A stretch of 64,000 nt of DNA from Streptomyces candidus (lineage in GTDB: Bacteria; Actinomycetota; Actinomycetes; Streptomycetales; Streptomycetaceae): assembly GCF_014207445.1 (NCBI RefSeq), contig NZ_JACHEM010000013.1, forward strand, positions 124,001 through 188,000. The letters run 5' to 3'. The notes beneath the pieces are model-generated. The model did no database searches and was not told the origin of the DNA. It saw only the letters and a program-made list of their open reading frames with translations. The position numbers and the translations under genes are program-made. Of this stretch, positions 17,781 through 25,364 are shown piece by piece; position 1 is the first letter of the stretch, and every line of letters begins with the position of its first letter.

Positions 17781-19229
17781 TCAGATGGACGGGGTGTCGG
17801 CCGCACGGGGCTCGCGGGCCTGCGCCCGGGGCAGCACCGCGTACAGGACGCCCGCCACGACGGTGGTGACGACCCAGCCGAGGCCGTTCTCGCCGAGCCA
17901 GGTGGTGGCCAGCGGGCCGGTGAACCACTCGACCTTGGTGAAGAGCAGACCGATCACCAGGGCGACGGCCCACGCGATCATCGCGGACCAGGCGAAGCCG
18001 CCGCTGTACCAGTAGGCGCTGGTGCGCGTCGTGTCCATCAGCGCCTCGCCGTCGTAGTCGTGGCGCTTGAGCATGTCGATGCCGAAGACGCCGATCCACG
18101 CCGAGAACGCGACCGCGAGCAGCGTCAGGAAGGAGATGAACGAGCCCATGAAGCTGGTCGCCACCACCATCAGCAGGAACCCGAAGACGAGGCTGATGAT
18201 CGCGTTCACGCTGACGGCCCAGGCGCGCGGGACGTTGATGCCGAGGGTCTGCGCGGTGAAACCGGCCGAGTACATCGACATCGAGTTGATGAGCAGCATG
18301 CCGACCAGCGCGATGACCAGGTACGGGACCGAGATCCAGGTCGGCAGCAGCTCACCGATGAAGGACACCGGGTCCTGGGCCTTCGCCAGGTCCGGGGTGG
18401 AGACGGCCATGACCGCTCCCATCAGGACCATCGGGACGATGACGATCCCCGCGCCGCCGATCGACGCCGTGACCATCCGCTTCGCGTCGGCCGTGCGCGG
18501 CAGGTAGCGGGTGAAGTCCGGGCCGGTGGGGACCCAGCTGATGCCGCCCGCCGCGATGGTGCCGATGCCCGCGATCAGCATCGCCGTCGAACCGGCCGGC
18601 TTGGCGAACACGGACGCCCAGTCGGTGTTGGCGACCAGGTAGATCAGGACCAGCACGCTGAACACGCCGAAGAGGTACGTCGACCACTTCTGGCACACCT
18701 GGAGCGCCGTGATGCCCAGGCCCGAGACGACGAACGTGCACGCCACGAAGAGCAGCAGGGTGGCGATGACGAGCGGGGTGCTGCTCTGCACGCCGAAGCA
18801 GAGATCCAGCACGGTGAGCACCGCGTAGGCGCCGGTGACCGCGTTGATCGTCTCCCAGCCCCAGCGGGCCACCCAGATCAGCGAGCCGGGGAAGAGGTTG
18901 CCCCGCTGGCCGAAGACCGCACGTGAGAGCGCCATGCCGGGAGAGCCGCCGCGCTTGCCCGCGATCGAGATCAGTCCCACGAGGCCGTACGAGACGGCCG
19001 GGGCGACGACGGCCGCGATCAGTGCCTGCCAGAAGTTCAGCCCGTTGAAGACCACCAGCCCGGCGCCCATGGTGAGCAGCAGCACGCTGATGTTGGCCGC
19101 CACCCACGTCGGGAACAGCTGCCCGACGTGTCCGTTGCGTTCGCTGTCGGGGACGGGTTCGAGGCCCCTGGTCTCCACCGCGCCCTCGGCTGCGGGTTCG
19201 GTGGCTGCGGGTTCGGCGGTGGTGCTCAT
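17781..19229 (-). CDS. NCS1-family purine/cytosine permease
   Basis: The product (482 residues) is a 12-helix integral membrane protein of the nucleobase-cation-symport-1 family (CodB-like). Features are the N-terminal hydrophilic tail (GLEPVPDSERNGHVGQLFPTW), GAGLVVFNGLNFWQAL in helix 1, a GISWVPTGPDFTRYLP motif in the middle and a short C-terminal tail. The exact substrate (cytosine, purine, allantoin or hydantoin) cannot be read from the sequence. I start at ATG 19229; ATG 19244 is possible and lies close to a GAGAGG site. It diverges from ftsY. Confidence 0.85.
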   Translation of the reverse strand: MSTTAEPAATEPAAEGAVETRGLEPVPDSERNGHVGQLFPTWVAANISVLLLTMGAGLVVFNGLNFWQALIAAVVAPAVSYGLVGLISIAGKRGGSPGMALSRAVFGQRGNLFPGSLIWVARWGWETINAVTGAYAVLTVLDLCFGVQSSTPLVIATLLLFVACTFVVSGLGITALQVCQKWSTYLFGVFSVLVLIYLVANTDWASVFAKPAGSTAMLIAGIGTIAAGGISWVPTGPDFTRYLPRTADAKRMVTASIGGAGIVIVPMVLMGAVMAVSTPDLAKAQDPVSFIGELLPTWISVPYLVIALVGMLLINSMSMYSAGFTAQTLGINVPRAWAVSVNAIISLVFGFLLMVVATSFMGSFISFLTLLAVAFSAWIGVFGIDMLKRHDYDGEALMDTTRTSAYWYSGGFAWSAMIAWAVALVIGLLFTKVEWFTGPLATTWLGENGLGWVVTTVVAGVLYAVLPRAQAREPRAADTPSI

Positions 19230-19434
19230 GGGTGGGGGTTCCATGCCTCTCGCTCGGAGCGCGACGTTGCGGCCCGGTGGGGGAATGACGAGTGATCGGT
19301 CAGGACTCTACGCGCGTGGACTGTGCTGCGACCATCGTACTTTGACCCGAGTGCACCGCTGAGTGAGGGTATGTCTCTTGGAGGAAGCCCCAAGAAGGGC
19401 CCGGGGGTGCACCGTGGCCGATACTGATGAGGTT

Positions 19435-20640
19435 ATGGACATCCTCATCCTTGCTGTAGTCATCGCCCTGGTCGCGGTCGGCGCGATCAGCGGGCTCGTG
19501 GTCGGCAGCCGCAAGAAGAAGCAGCTGCCTCCCTCGGCACCGTCGAGCACGCCGACCATCACTGTCCCGCCCGCCGAACCTCAGGTCGGCGACGACGCCG
19601 CTCCGCCGAAGGACGAAGCGCGCCGCACCATCGAGGAGGTCGAGCTCCCGGGCACCCCCGAGGCGCCCGTCGTCGTCGAGGAGCCCGTCGTCGGGGCTCC
19701 CGCACTCGACGTCCCCGAACCCACCGCCGGCCGTCTGGTGCGCCTGCGCGCCCGGCTCGCCCGCTCCCAGAACTCGCTCGGCAAGGGCCTGCTCACGCTG
19801 CTCTCGCGCGACAACCTGGACGAGGACACCTGGGAGGAGATCGAGGACACCCTCCTCACCGCCGACGTCGGCGTCGCCCCCACCCAGGAACTCGTCGAGG
19901 CCCTGCGTGAACGCGTCCGCGTGCTCGGCACCCGTACCCCCGACGGACTGCGCACCCTCCTGCGCGAGGAGCTGCTCGCCCTCATCGGCACCGACGTCGA
20001 CCGCGCCGTGAAGACGGAGAGCGGCGTCGACACCCCGGGCGTCGTCATGGTCGTCGGCGTCAACGGCACCGGCAAGACCACCACCACCGGCAAGCTCGCC
20101 CGCGTGCTGGTCGCCGACGGCCGCTCCGTGGTGCTCGGCGCGGCCGACACCTTCCGTGCCGCCGCCGCGGACCAGCTCCAGACCTGGGGCGAGCGGGTGG
20201 GCGCCCGGACGGTACGGGGACCCGAGGGCGGCGACCCCGCGTCGATCGCCTTCGACGCCGTCAAGGAGGGCATCGCCGAGGGTGCCGACGTCGTCCTCAT
20301 CGACACCGCGGGCCGCCTGCACACCAAGACCGGGCTCATGGACGAGCTCGGCAAGGTCAAGCGCGTCGTGGAGAAGCACGGCCCGCTGGACGAGGTACTG
20401 CTCGTCCTGGACGCCACCACCGGGCAGAACGGCCTCGTCCAGGCGCGGGTGTTCGCGGAGGTCGTGGACATCACCGGCATCGTGCTGACCAAGCTCGACG
20501 GCACTGCCAAGGGCGGCATCGTCATCGCCGTCCAGCGCGAGCTGGGCGTACCGGTCAAGCTGGTGGGCCTCGGCGAGGGCGCGGACGACCTGGCTCCGTT
20601 CGAGCCGGAGGCCTTCGTGGACGCCCTGATCGGGGACTGA
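19435..20640 (+). CDS. ftsY: Signal recognition particle receptor FtsY
   Basis: The 401-residue GTPase docks SRP-ribosome complexes at the membrane. It has an N-terminal transmembrane helix (about residues 3-25), as usual for Streptomyces, then an acidic/proline linker, the N domain (LTLLSRDNLDEDTWEEIEDTL) and the G domain: GVNGTGKTTTTGKLA near residue 207, DTAGR near 289 and TKLDGTAKGG near 352. I start at ATG 19435. Its partner ffh lies 8.6 kb downstream. Confidence 0.95.
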   Translation: MDILILAVVIALVAVGAISGLVVGSRKKKQLPPSAPSSTPTITVPPAEPQVGDDAAPPKDEARRTIEEVELPGTPEAPVVVEEPVVGAPALDVPEPTAGRLVRLRARLARSQNSLGKGLLTLLSRDNLDEDTWEEIEDTLLTADVGVAPTQELVEALRERVRVLGTRTPDGLRTLLREELLALIGTDVDRAVKTESGVDTPGVVMVVGVNGTGKTTTTGKLARVLVADGRSVVLGAADTFRAAAADQLQTWGERVGARTVRGPEGGDPASIAFDAVKEGIAEGADVVLIDTAGRLHTKTGLMDELGKVKRVVEKHGPLDEVLLVLDATTGQNGLVQARVFAEVVDITGIVLTKLDGTAKGGIVIAVQRELGVPVKLVGLGEGADDLAPFEPEAFVDALIGD

Positions 20641-20654
20641 GTTCCGGATGCGTA

Positions 20655-20702
20655 CGTACGACGGAGGCACCGCGGGACGTCCCGCGGTGCCTCCGTCGTA
20701 CG
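20655..20702. terminator. 48-nt perfect palindrome between ftsY and the Prim-Pol-like gene
   Basis: The arms 20655-20678 and 20679-20702 are perfectly complementary for 24 bp without a spacer. The palindrome lies 15 nt after the ftsY stop codon and 9 nt from the convergent gene's stop codon, so it is most simply a shared bidirectional terminator. Confidence 0.85.
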
Positions 20703-20710
20703 CAGCGGTG

Positions 20711-21364
20711 TCAGGCCGGGTGGCGGTGGCAGATGTACGCCAGGGTGCCCAGCAGCAGCCGCGCCTGCGGGGGCTTTCGCGCCGTGTCGAGCGACGGCGG
20801 GCGCAGCCAGCGCACCTGGCCGAGGCCCGCGTGGTCCGACGGAGGAGCAGTGACGTACGACCCCGGGCCCAGGCACCGCAGGTCGAGATCCGCGTCGTCC
20901 CAGCCCATCCGGTAGAGCAGCTCCGGCAGGGCGGCCGAAGCGCCCGGTGCGACGAAGAAGTGCGCGCGGCCGTCCGGTGTCACGGTCACCGGACCCAGCG
21001 GGATGCCCATCCGCTCCAGCCGGACCAGCGCCTGGCGTCCCGCCGTCTCCGTCACGTCCAGCACGTCGAACGACCTGCCCACCGGCAGCAGCACGGCCGC
21101 CCCCGGGAACTGGCCCCAGACGGCGGCGACCTCGTCCAGCGTCGCCCCGGCCGGGACCACCTGAGCGAAGTCGAAGGGGTGGGCACCGGGGGCCTCGCAC
21201 GCCCGGCTGCCGCAGGAGCAGACTCCCGCGGCGGCCCTCGCGCCCGGGACCACGTCCCAGCCCCACAGTCCGGTGTACTCCGCCACCGCTGTGCCCTCTG
21301 ACGTGCGGCTGCGGCGCCGCGTGCCGGAGCGCATGTCCCGGATGCCGCCGATCGTGAAGCCCAT
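20711..21364 (-). CDS. Prim-Pol-like (bifunctional primase/polymerase N-terminal) protein
   Basis: The 217-residue product resembles the N-terminal domain of bifunctional DNA primase/polymerases (GLWGWDVVPGARAAAGVCSCGSRAC, PGAHP, RAHFFVAPG). A Cys cluster CSCGSRAC may bind zinc. The position expected to carry the metal-binding acidic pair reads VLDVTETAGR, so catalysis is doubtful and the protein may be regulatory. The start ATG 21364 follows GGAGGGGG. It converges on ftsY and diverges from nsdA; the neighbour of nsdA in S. coelicolor is of the same kind. Confidence 0.75.
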   Translation of the reverse strand: MGFTIGGIRDMRSGTRRRSRTSEGTAVAEYTGLWGWDVVPGARAAAGVCSCGSRACEAPGAHPFDFAQVVPAGATLDEVAAVWGQFPGAAVLLPVGRSFDVLDVTETAGRQALVRLERMGIPLGPVTVTPDGRAHFFVAPGASAALPELLYRMGWDDADLDLRCLGPGSYVTAPPSDHAGLGQVRWLRPPSLDTARKPPQARLLLGTLAYICHRHPA

Positions 21365-21783
21365 GCCCCCTCCAACGGGTCGAACGCGCCGGTGGTTACG
21401 ACACGGAGCGCTCTGGTGACGCTGCGTCAACGAGGTACTGCCGTCGATCCGGCTCCGGCGGCGTATCGGGACACTGGGGGTGGTGCGCGACGCGGCACAC
21501 GCTCCGGCGTGCGTCGCTCCGCCGACTCCTGATCGTCCTGTGTCAAGTGAATCGCTTCTGCCCGCGGGGGAGTTCACTCGGAGGGGTGGCGAATGGTGGC
21601 GTTTCTGTAAGTGCCCTCGCCGGACGGGTGATCGGGGGACTACTTTCGGTGCATGAACTCCGGGAGTGCGCGCGTTCGTGGGTATGCCGGGGGCAAGCCG
21701 GATTCCTGTTCGAGGGTGTGCATCCTGCGGACAGGAGGCCCCTGTCGGCGGCATTCTGTATGGGGTTCATGCGGAGGACGTGT
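21365..21783. promoter_or_regulatory. Divergent control region of nsdA and the Prim-Pol-like gene
   Basis: This 419-nt stretch has no convincing gene. It contains AGTGA (21546-21550) and TCACT (21574-21578), inverted half-sites of the type bound by BldD, followed by an AT-richer segment (21600-21660). A strong GGAGG site at 21773-21777 precedes the nsdA start. Confidence 0.4.
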
Positions 21784-23325
21784 GTGAGCACAGGATTTCC
21801 GGAGCGCGGTGTGCGGCCCGCTCCGGGCGACGGAATGGGGGCGTTCGACGTGGGCGGCAGCGACGGGAGCGGCGGTCACGCCGGCAAGCGCCCGAACGAG
21901 CAGCTCGGTTCGTGGTTCGTGCGCAGCGGCTGGTCCAAGGGCGAACTGGCCCGCCAGGTGAACCGCCGGGCGCGGCAGATGGGCGCCCACCACATCAGCA
22001 CCGACACCTCCCGGGTGCGCCGCTGGCTGGACGGTGAGAACCCGCGCGAACCCATCCCGCGCATCCTGTCGGAGCTGTTCTCCGAGCGTTTCGGGGCGGT
22101 CGTCGCCATCGAGGACCTCGGCCTGCGCGCGGCACACCGCTCGCCCTCGGTGTCCGGGGTGGACCTTCCCTGGGCCGGACCGCAGACCGTGTCCCTGCTG
22201 AGCGAGTTCTCCCGCAGCGACCTGATGCTGGCCCGCCGCGGCTTCCTCGGCTCCTCCCTCATGCTGTCCGCCGGTCCCACGCTCATCGAGCCGATGCAGC
22301 GGTGGCTGGTTCCCACCCCTGCCGGCGATCCCGCGCCGCAGGAGTCGGCCGCCGCCGCCCGGCGGCCGTCCCGGCTGTCCGAGCCGGAACTGCAACTCCT
22401 CGAATCCACCACCGTCATGTTCCGCCGGTGGGACGCCCAGTGCGGCGGCGGGCTGCGCCGCAAGGCCGTCGTCGGACAGCTGCACGAGGTCACCGACCTC
22501 CTCCAGGAACCCCAGCCCTACGCCACCTCGAAGAGGCTGTTCCGGTGTGCCGCCGAACTGTCCGAGCTGGCCGGCTGGATGAGCTACGACATCGGGCTCC
22601 AGCCCACCGCCCAGAAGTACTTCGTCCTCGCGCTGCACGCCGCCAAGGAAGCCGGGGACAAGCCGCTCGGCTCGTACATCCTCTCCAGCATGAGCCGCCA
22701 GATGATCCACCTCGGACGCCCCGACGACGCCCTGGAACTGGTCCACCTCGCCCAGTACGGCAGCCGCGACTGCGCCACCGCGCGCACCCAGGCCATGCTG
22801 TACGCGATGGAGGCACGCGCGTACGCCAACATGGGCCAGCCCAGCAAGTGCAAGCGGGCCGTGCGGATGGCCGAGGACACCTTCGTCGACGCGGGCCTGG
22901 ACGACGAGCAGGACCCCGACTGGATCCGCTTCTTCTCCGAGGCAGAACTCAACGGCGAGAACTCCCACTCGTACCGCGACCTCGCCTACGTGGCCGGGCG
23001 CAGTCCCACCTACGCCTCGCTCGCCGAACCCGTCATGGAACGCGCCGTGGACCTCTTCGAGAAGGACGACGAGCACCAGCGGTCGTACGCGCTCAACCTC
23101 ATCGGCATGGCCACCGTGCACCTCCTGAAGCGGGAGCCCGAGCAGGCCGTCGCCTACTCGCAGCGGGCCCTCGGCGTCGCGGAGAAGGTCCGCTCCGAGC
23201 GGGTCAACAACCGGCTGCGCAAGACCGTCGAAGGCGCGGTACGGGAATTCGGCGACGTGGCCGAAGTGCACGACCTGACCGACCAGTTGGGCGCGAAACT
23301 GCCCGAAGCCGCAGAGGCGGTGTAA
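21784..23325 (+). CDS. nsdA: NsdA-type negative regulator of sporulation and antibiotic production
   Basis: The product (513 residues) matches the Streptomyces NsdA family by content and by position between the Prim-Pol gene and amtB. The N terminus resembles a helix-turn-helix (NEQLGSWFVRSGWSKGELARQVNRRARQ, then TDTSRVRRWLDGENPREPIPRIL). An RRGFLGSSLMLSAG segment follows near residue 150, and the C-terminal half has TPR-like helices (YFVLALHAAKEAGDKPLGSYILSSMSR and similar). In S. coelicolor, loss of nsdA enhances sporulation and antibiotic output. GTG 21784 has a GGAGG site 6 nt upstream; ATG 21835 is the alternative. Confidence 0.88.
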   Translation: MSTGFPERGVRPAPGDGMGAFDVGGSDGSGGHAGKRPNEQLGSWFVRSGWSKGELARQVNRRARQMGAHHISTDTSRVRRWLDGENPREPIPRILSELFSERFGAVVAIEDLGLRAAHRSPSVSGVDLPWAGPQTVSLLSEFSRSDLMLARRGFLGSSLMLSAGPTLIEPMQRWLVPTPAGDPAPQESAAAARRPSRLSEPELQLLESTTVMFRRWDAQCGGGLRRKAVVGQLHEVTDLLQEPQPYATSKRLFRCAAELSELAGWMSYDIGLQPTAQKYFVLALHAAKEAGDKPLGSYILSSMSRQMIHLGRPDDALELVHLAQYGSRDCATARTQAMLYAMEARAYANMGQPSKCKRAVRMAEDTFVDAGLDDEQDPDWIRFFSEAELNGENSHSYRDLAYVAGRSPTYASLAEPVMERAVDLFEKDDEHQRSYALNLIGMATVHLLKREPEQAVAYSQRALGVAEKVRSERVNNRLRKTVEGAVREFGDVAEVHDLTDQLGAKLPEAAEAV

Positions 23326-23337
23326 GGCACCCCGAAC

Positions 23338-23413
23338 CCGGCCGCGGCAGCGACCCCGTGAACCCCGACTCGGCTCCCCCGCGCCAGGTCACCCGGGGAG
23401 CTGCCGCGGCCGG
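23338..23413 (+). terminator. Long-range inverted repeat after nsdA
   Basis: A perfect 14-bp pair (23338-23351 with 23400-23413) begins 13 nt after the nsdA stop codon. The 48-nt loop can itself form a CTCCCC/GGGGAG stem. Confidence 0.6.
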
Positions 23414-23463
23414 CCCCTGTCCGCCCCCCGTACGCCGGACATGATCGGCGAGTTCATTTCCGC

Positions 23464-23499
23464 GTAACACGCACGATGCCATCGTCACTGCGGCGAAAC
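23464..23499 (+). promoter_or_regulatory. GlnR-type operator upstream of amtB
   Basis: GTCAC-n6-GAAAC (23484-23499) exactly fits the second half of the GlnR box described for Streptomyces (gTnAc-n6-GaAAc). A further GTAAC-n6-GATGC unit lies just upstream (23464-23479), separated by 4 nt instead of 6. The site is about 95 nt before the amtB start, where nitrogen-limitation activation by GlnR is expected. Confidence 0.65.
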
Positions 23500-23592
23500 A
23501 CGGAGGGGCATCTTCCGAAACGGCGCTCCGCCACTCTCGGGGTCCATAACCAGCCACCCCGCACTGGCCGCACCGAGGACGAGGAGACGCCG

Positions 23593-24978
23593 ATGCCCCC
23601 AGGCATCACGACAGACGCGATGACTTCCTGGACGGATCCCGGGCTGCCGGTGACGCTCGCCGCGGAGGCCCCGACGCTCTCCGCCGCCAACACCGGCTTC
23701 ATGCTCATCTGCTCCGCCATGGTGATGCTGATGACGCCCGCCCTCGCCTTCTTCTACGGAGGCATGGTCCGCGTCAAGTCCACCCTGAACATGCTGATGA
23801 TGAGCTTCATCAGCCTCGGGATCGTCACGATCCTGTGGGTGCTCTTCGGCTTCAGCCTCGCCTTCGGCGACGACGTCGGCTCCGTCATCGGCTGGAACAC
23901 CGACTTCGTCGGGCTGAGCGGTATCGGCGTCACCGAACTCTGGGACGGCTACACGATTCCCGTCTACGTGTTCGCCGTCTTCCAGCTGATGTTCGCGGTC
24001 CTCACCCCGGCCCTGATCAGCGGTGCGCTCGCGGACCGCGTGAAGTTCACCGCCTGGGCGCTGTTCATCACGCTGTGGGCGGTCGTGGTCTACTTCCCCG
24101 TCGCACACTGGGTGTGGGGCGCGGGCGGCTGGCTGTTCGAGATGGGCGTCATCGACTTCGCGGGCGGCACCGCCGTCCACATCAACGCCGGTGCGGCGGC
24201 CCTCGGCGTGATCCTCGTGATCGGCAAGCGGATCGGCTTCAAGAAGGACCCGATGCGCCCGCACAGCCTGCCGCTGGTGATGCTCGGCGCGGGACTGCTG
24301 TGGTTCGGCTGGTTCGGCTTCAACGCCGGCTCCTGGCTGGGCAACGACGACGGCGTGGGCGCGGTCATGTTCGTCAACACCCAGGTCGCGACCGCCGCGG
24401 CCATGCTGGCCTGGCTGGCGTACGAGAAGATCCGGCACGGCGCGTTCACCACGCTGGGCGCGGCCTCGGGCGCGGTCGCCGGCCTCGTCGCGATCACCCC
24501 GGCCGGCGGATCGGTCTCGCCGCTCGGCGCGATCGCCGTCGGCGCCATCGCCGGTGTGGTGTGCGCGATGGCCGTGGGGCTCAAGTTCAAGCTGGGGTAC
24601 GACGACTCGCTGGACGTCATCGGCGTCCACCTGGTCGGCGGCGTGATCGGCTCGCTGCTCGTCGGGTTCTTCGCCACCGGCGGCGTACAGTCCGACGCCA
24701 AGGGCCTCTTCTACGGCGGCGGCCTCGAACAGCTCGGCAAGCAGGCGATCGGCGTCTTCGCCGTCCTCGCCTACTCCCTGGCCGTCTCCGCGCTCCTCGC
24801 CTTCGTCCTCGACAGGACGATGGGCATGCGGGTGGAAGAGGACGTCGAGGTCTCCGGCATCGACCAGACCGAACACGCCGAAACGGCATACGACTTCACC
24901 GGCGCGGGCGGCGGCGCTGCCCCCCGTACCCCCGTGCCCGGACCCCCTGTCGAAGCGAGCAAGAAGGTGGACGCATGA
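23593..24978 (+). CDS. amtB: Ammonium transporter
   Basis: The 461-residue protein is an Amt/Rh channel with 11 predicted helices. Recognisable segments are NTGFMLICSAMVMLMTPALA and FFYGGMVRVKS in helix 1-2, the DFAGGTAVHINAG signature with the first pore His, and VIGVHLVGGVIGSLLVG with the second pore His. The hydrophilic C-terminal tail (VEEDVEVSGIDQTEHAETAYDF) is where GlnK docks. ATG 23593 follows GGAG. Its stop overlaps glnK by four bases, and the operon continues into glnD. Confidence 0.97.
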   Translation: MPPGITTDAMTSWTDPGLPVTLAAEAPTLSAANTGFMLICSAMVMLMTPALAFFYGGMVRVKSTLNMLMMSFISLGIVTILWVLFGFSLAFGDDVGSVIGWNTDFVGLSGIGVTELWDGYTIPVYVFAVFQLMFAVLTPALISGALADRVKFTAWALFITLWAVVVYFPVAHWVWGAGGWLFEMGVIDFAGGTAVHINAGAAALGVILVIGKRIGFKKDPMRPHSLPLVMLGAGLLWFGWFGFNAGSWLGNDDGVGAVMFVNTQVATAAAMLAWLAYEKIRHGAFTTLGAASGAVAGLVAITPAGGSVSPLGAIAVGAIAGVVCAMAVGLKFKLGYDDSLDVIGVHLVGGVIGSLLVGFFATGGVQSDAKGLFYGGGLEQLGKQAIGVFAVLAYSLAVSALLAFVLDRTMGMRVEEDVEVSGIDQTEHAETAYDFTGAGGGAAPRTPVPGPPVEASKKVDA

Positions 24979-25313
24979 AGCTGATCACGGCGGTCGTCAA
25001 GCCGCACCGGCTCGACGAGATCAAGGAGGCCCTGCAGGCCTTCGGGGTCCACGGGCTGACCGTCACCGAGGCCAGCGGTTACGGGCGCCAGCGCGGCCAC
25101 ACCGAGGTCTACCGGGGCGCCGAGTACACCGTGGACCTCGTACCGAAGATCCGCATCGAGGTGCTCGTCGAGGACGGCGACGCCGAGCAGCTGATCGAGG
25201 TGGTCGTGAAGGCCGCCCGCACCGGCAAGATCGGCGACGGCAAGGTGTGGAGCGTGCCCGTCGAGACGGCGGTCCGGGTCCGGACCGGCGAGCGCGGACC
25301 GGACGCGCTGTAA
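24975..25313 (+). CDS. glnK: Nitrogen regulatory protein PII
   Basis: The 112-residue PII trimer subunit senses 2-oxoglutarate and ATP/ADP and controls AmtB. The T-loop carries Tyr51 (RGAEYTVD), which is adenylylated by GlnD in Streptomyces rather than uridylylated. Other family motifs are KLITAVVKPHRLDEIKEAL, TEASGYGRQRGHTEVYRG and KIGDGKVWSVPVE. It overlaps amtB by ATGA, so translation is coupled. Confidence 0.97.
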   Translation: MKLITAVVKPHRLDEIKEALQAFGVHGLTVTEASGYGRQRGHTEVYRGAEYTVDLVPKIRIEVLVEDGDAEQLIEVVVKAARTGKIGDGKVWSVPVETAVRVRTGERGPDAL

Positions 25314-25364
25314 TGAGCCGGACGGACCGCGGAACGTTCTGCTGAACGGCAAGGGAGCTGCTGG

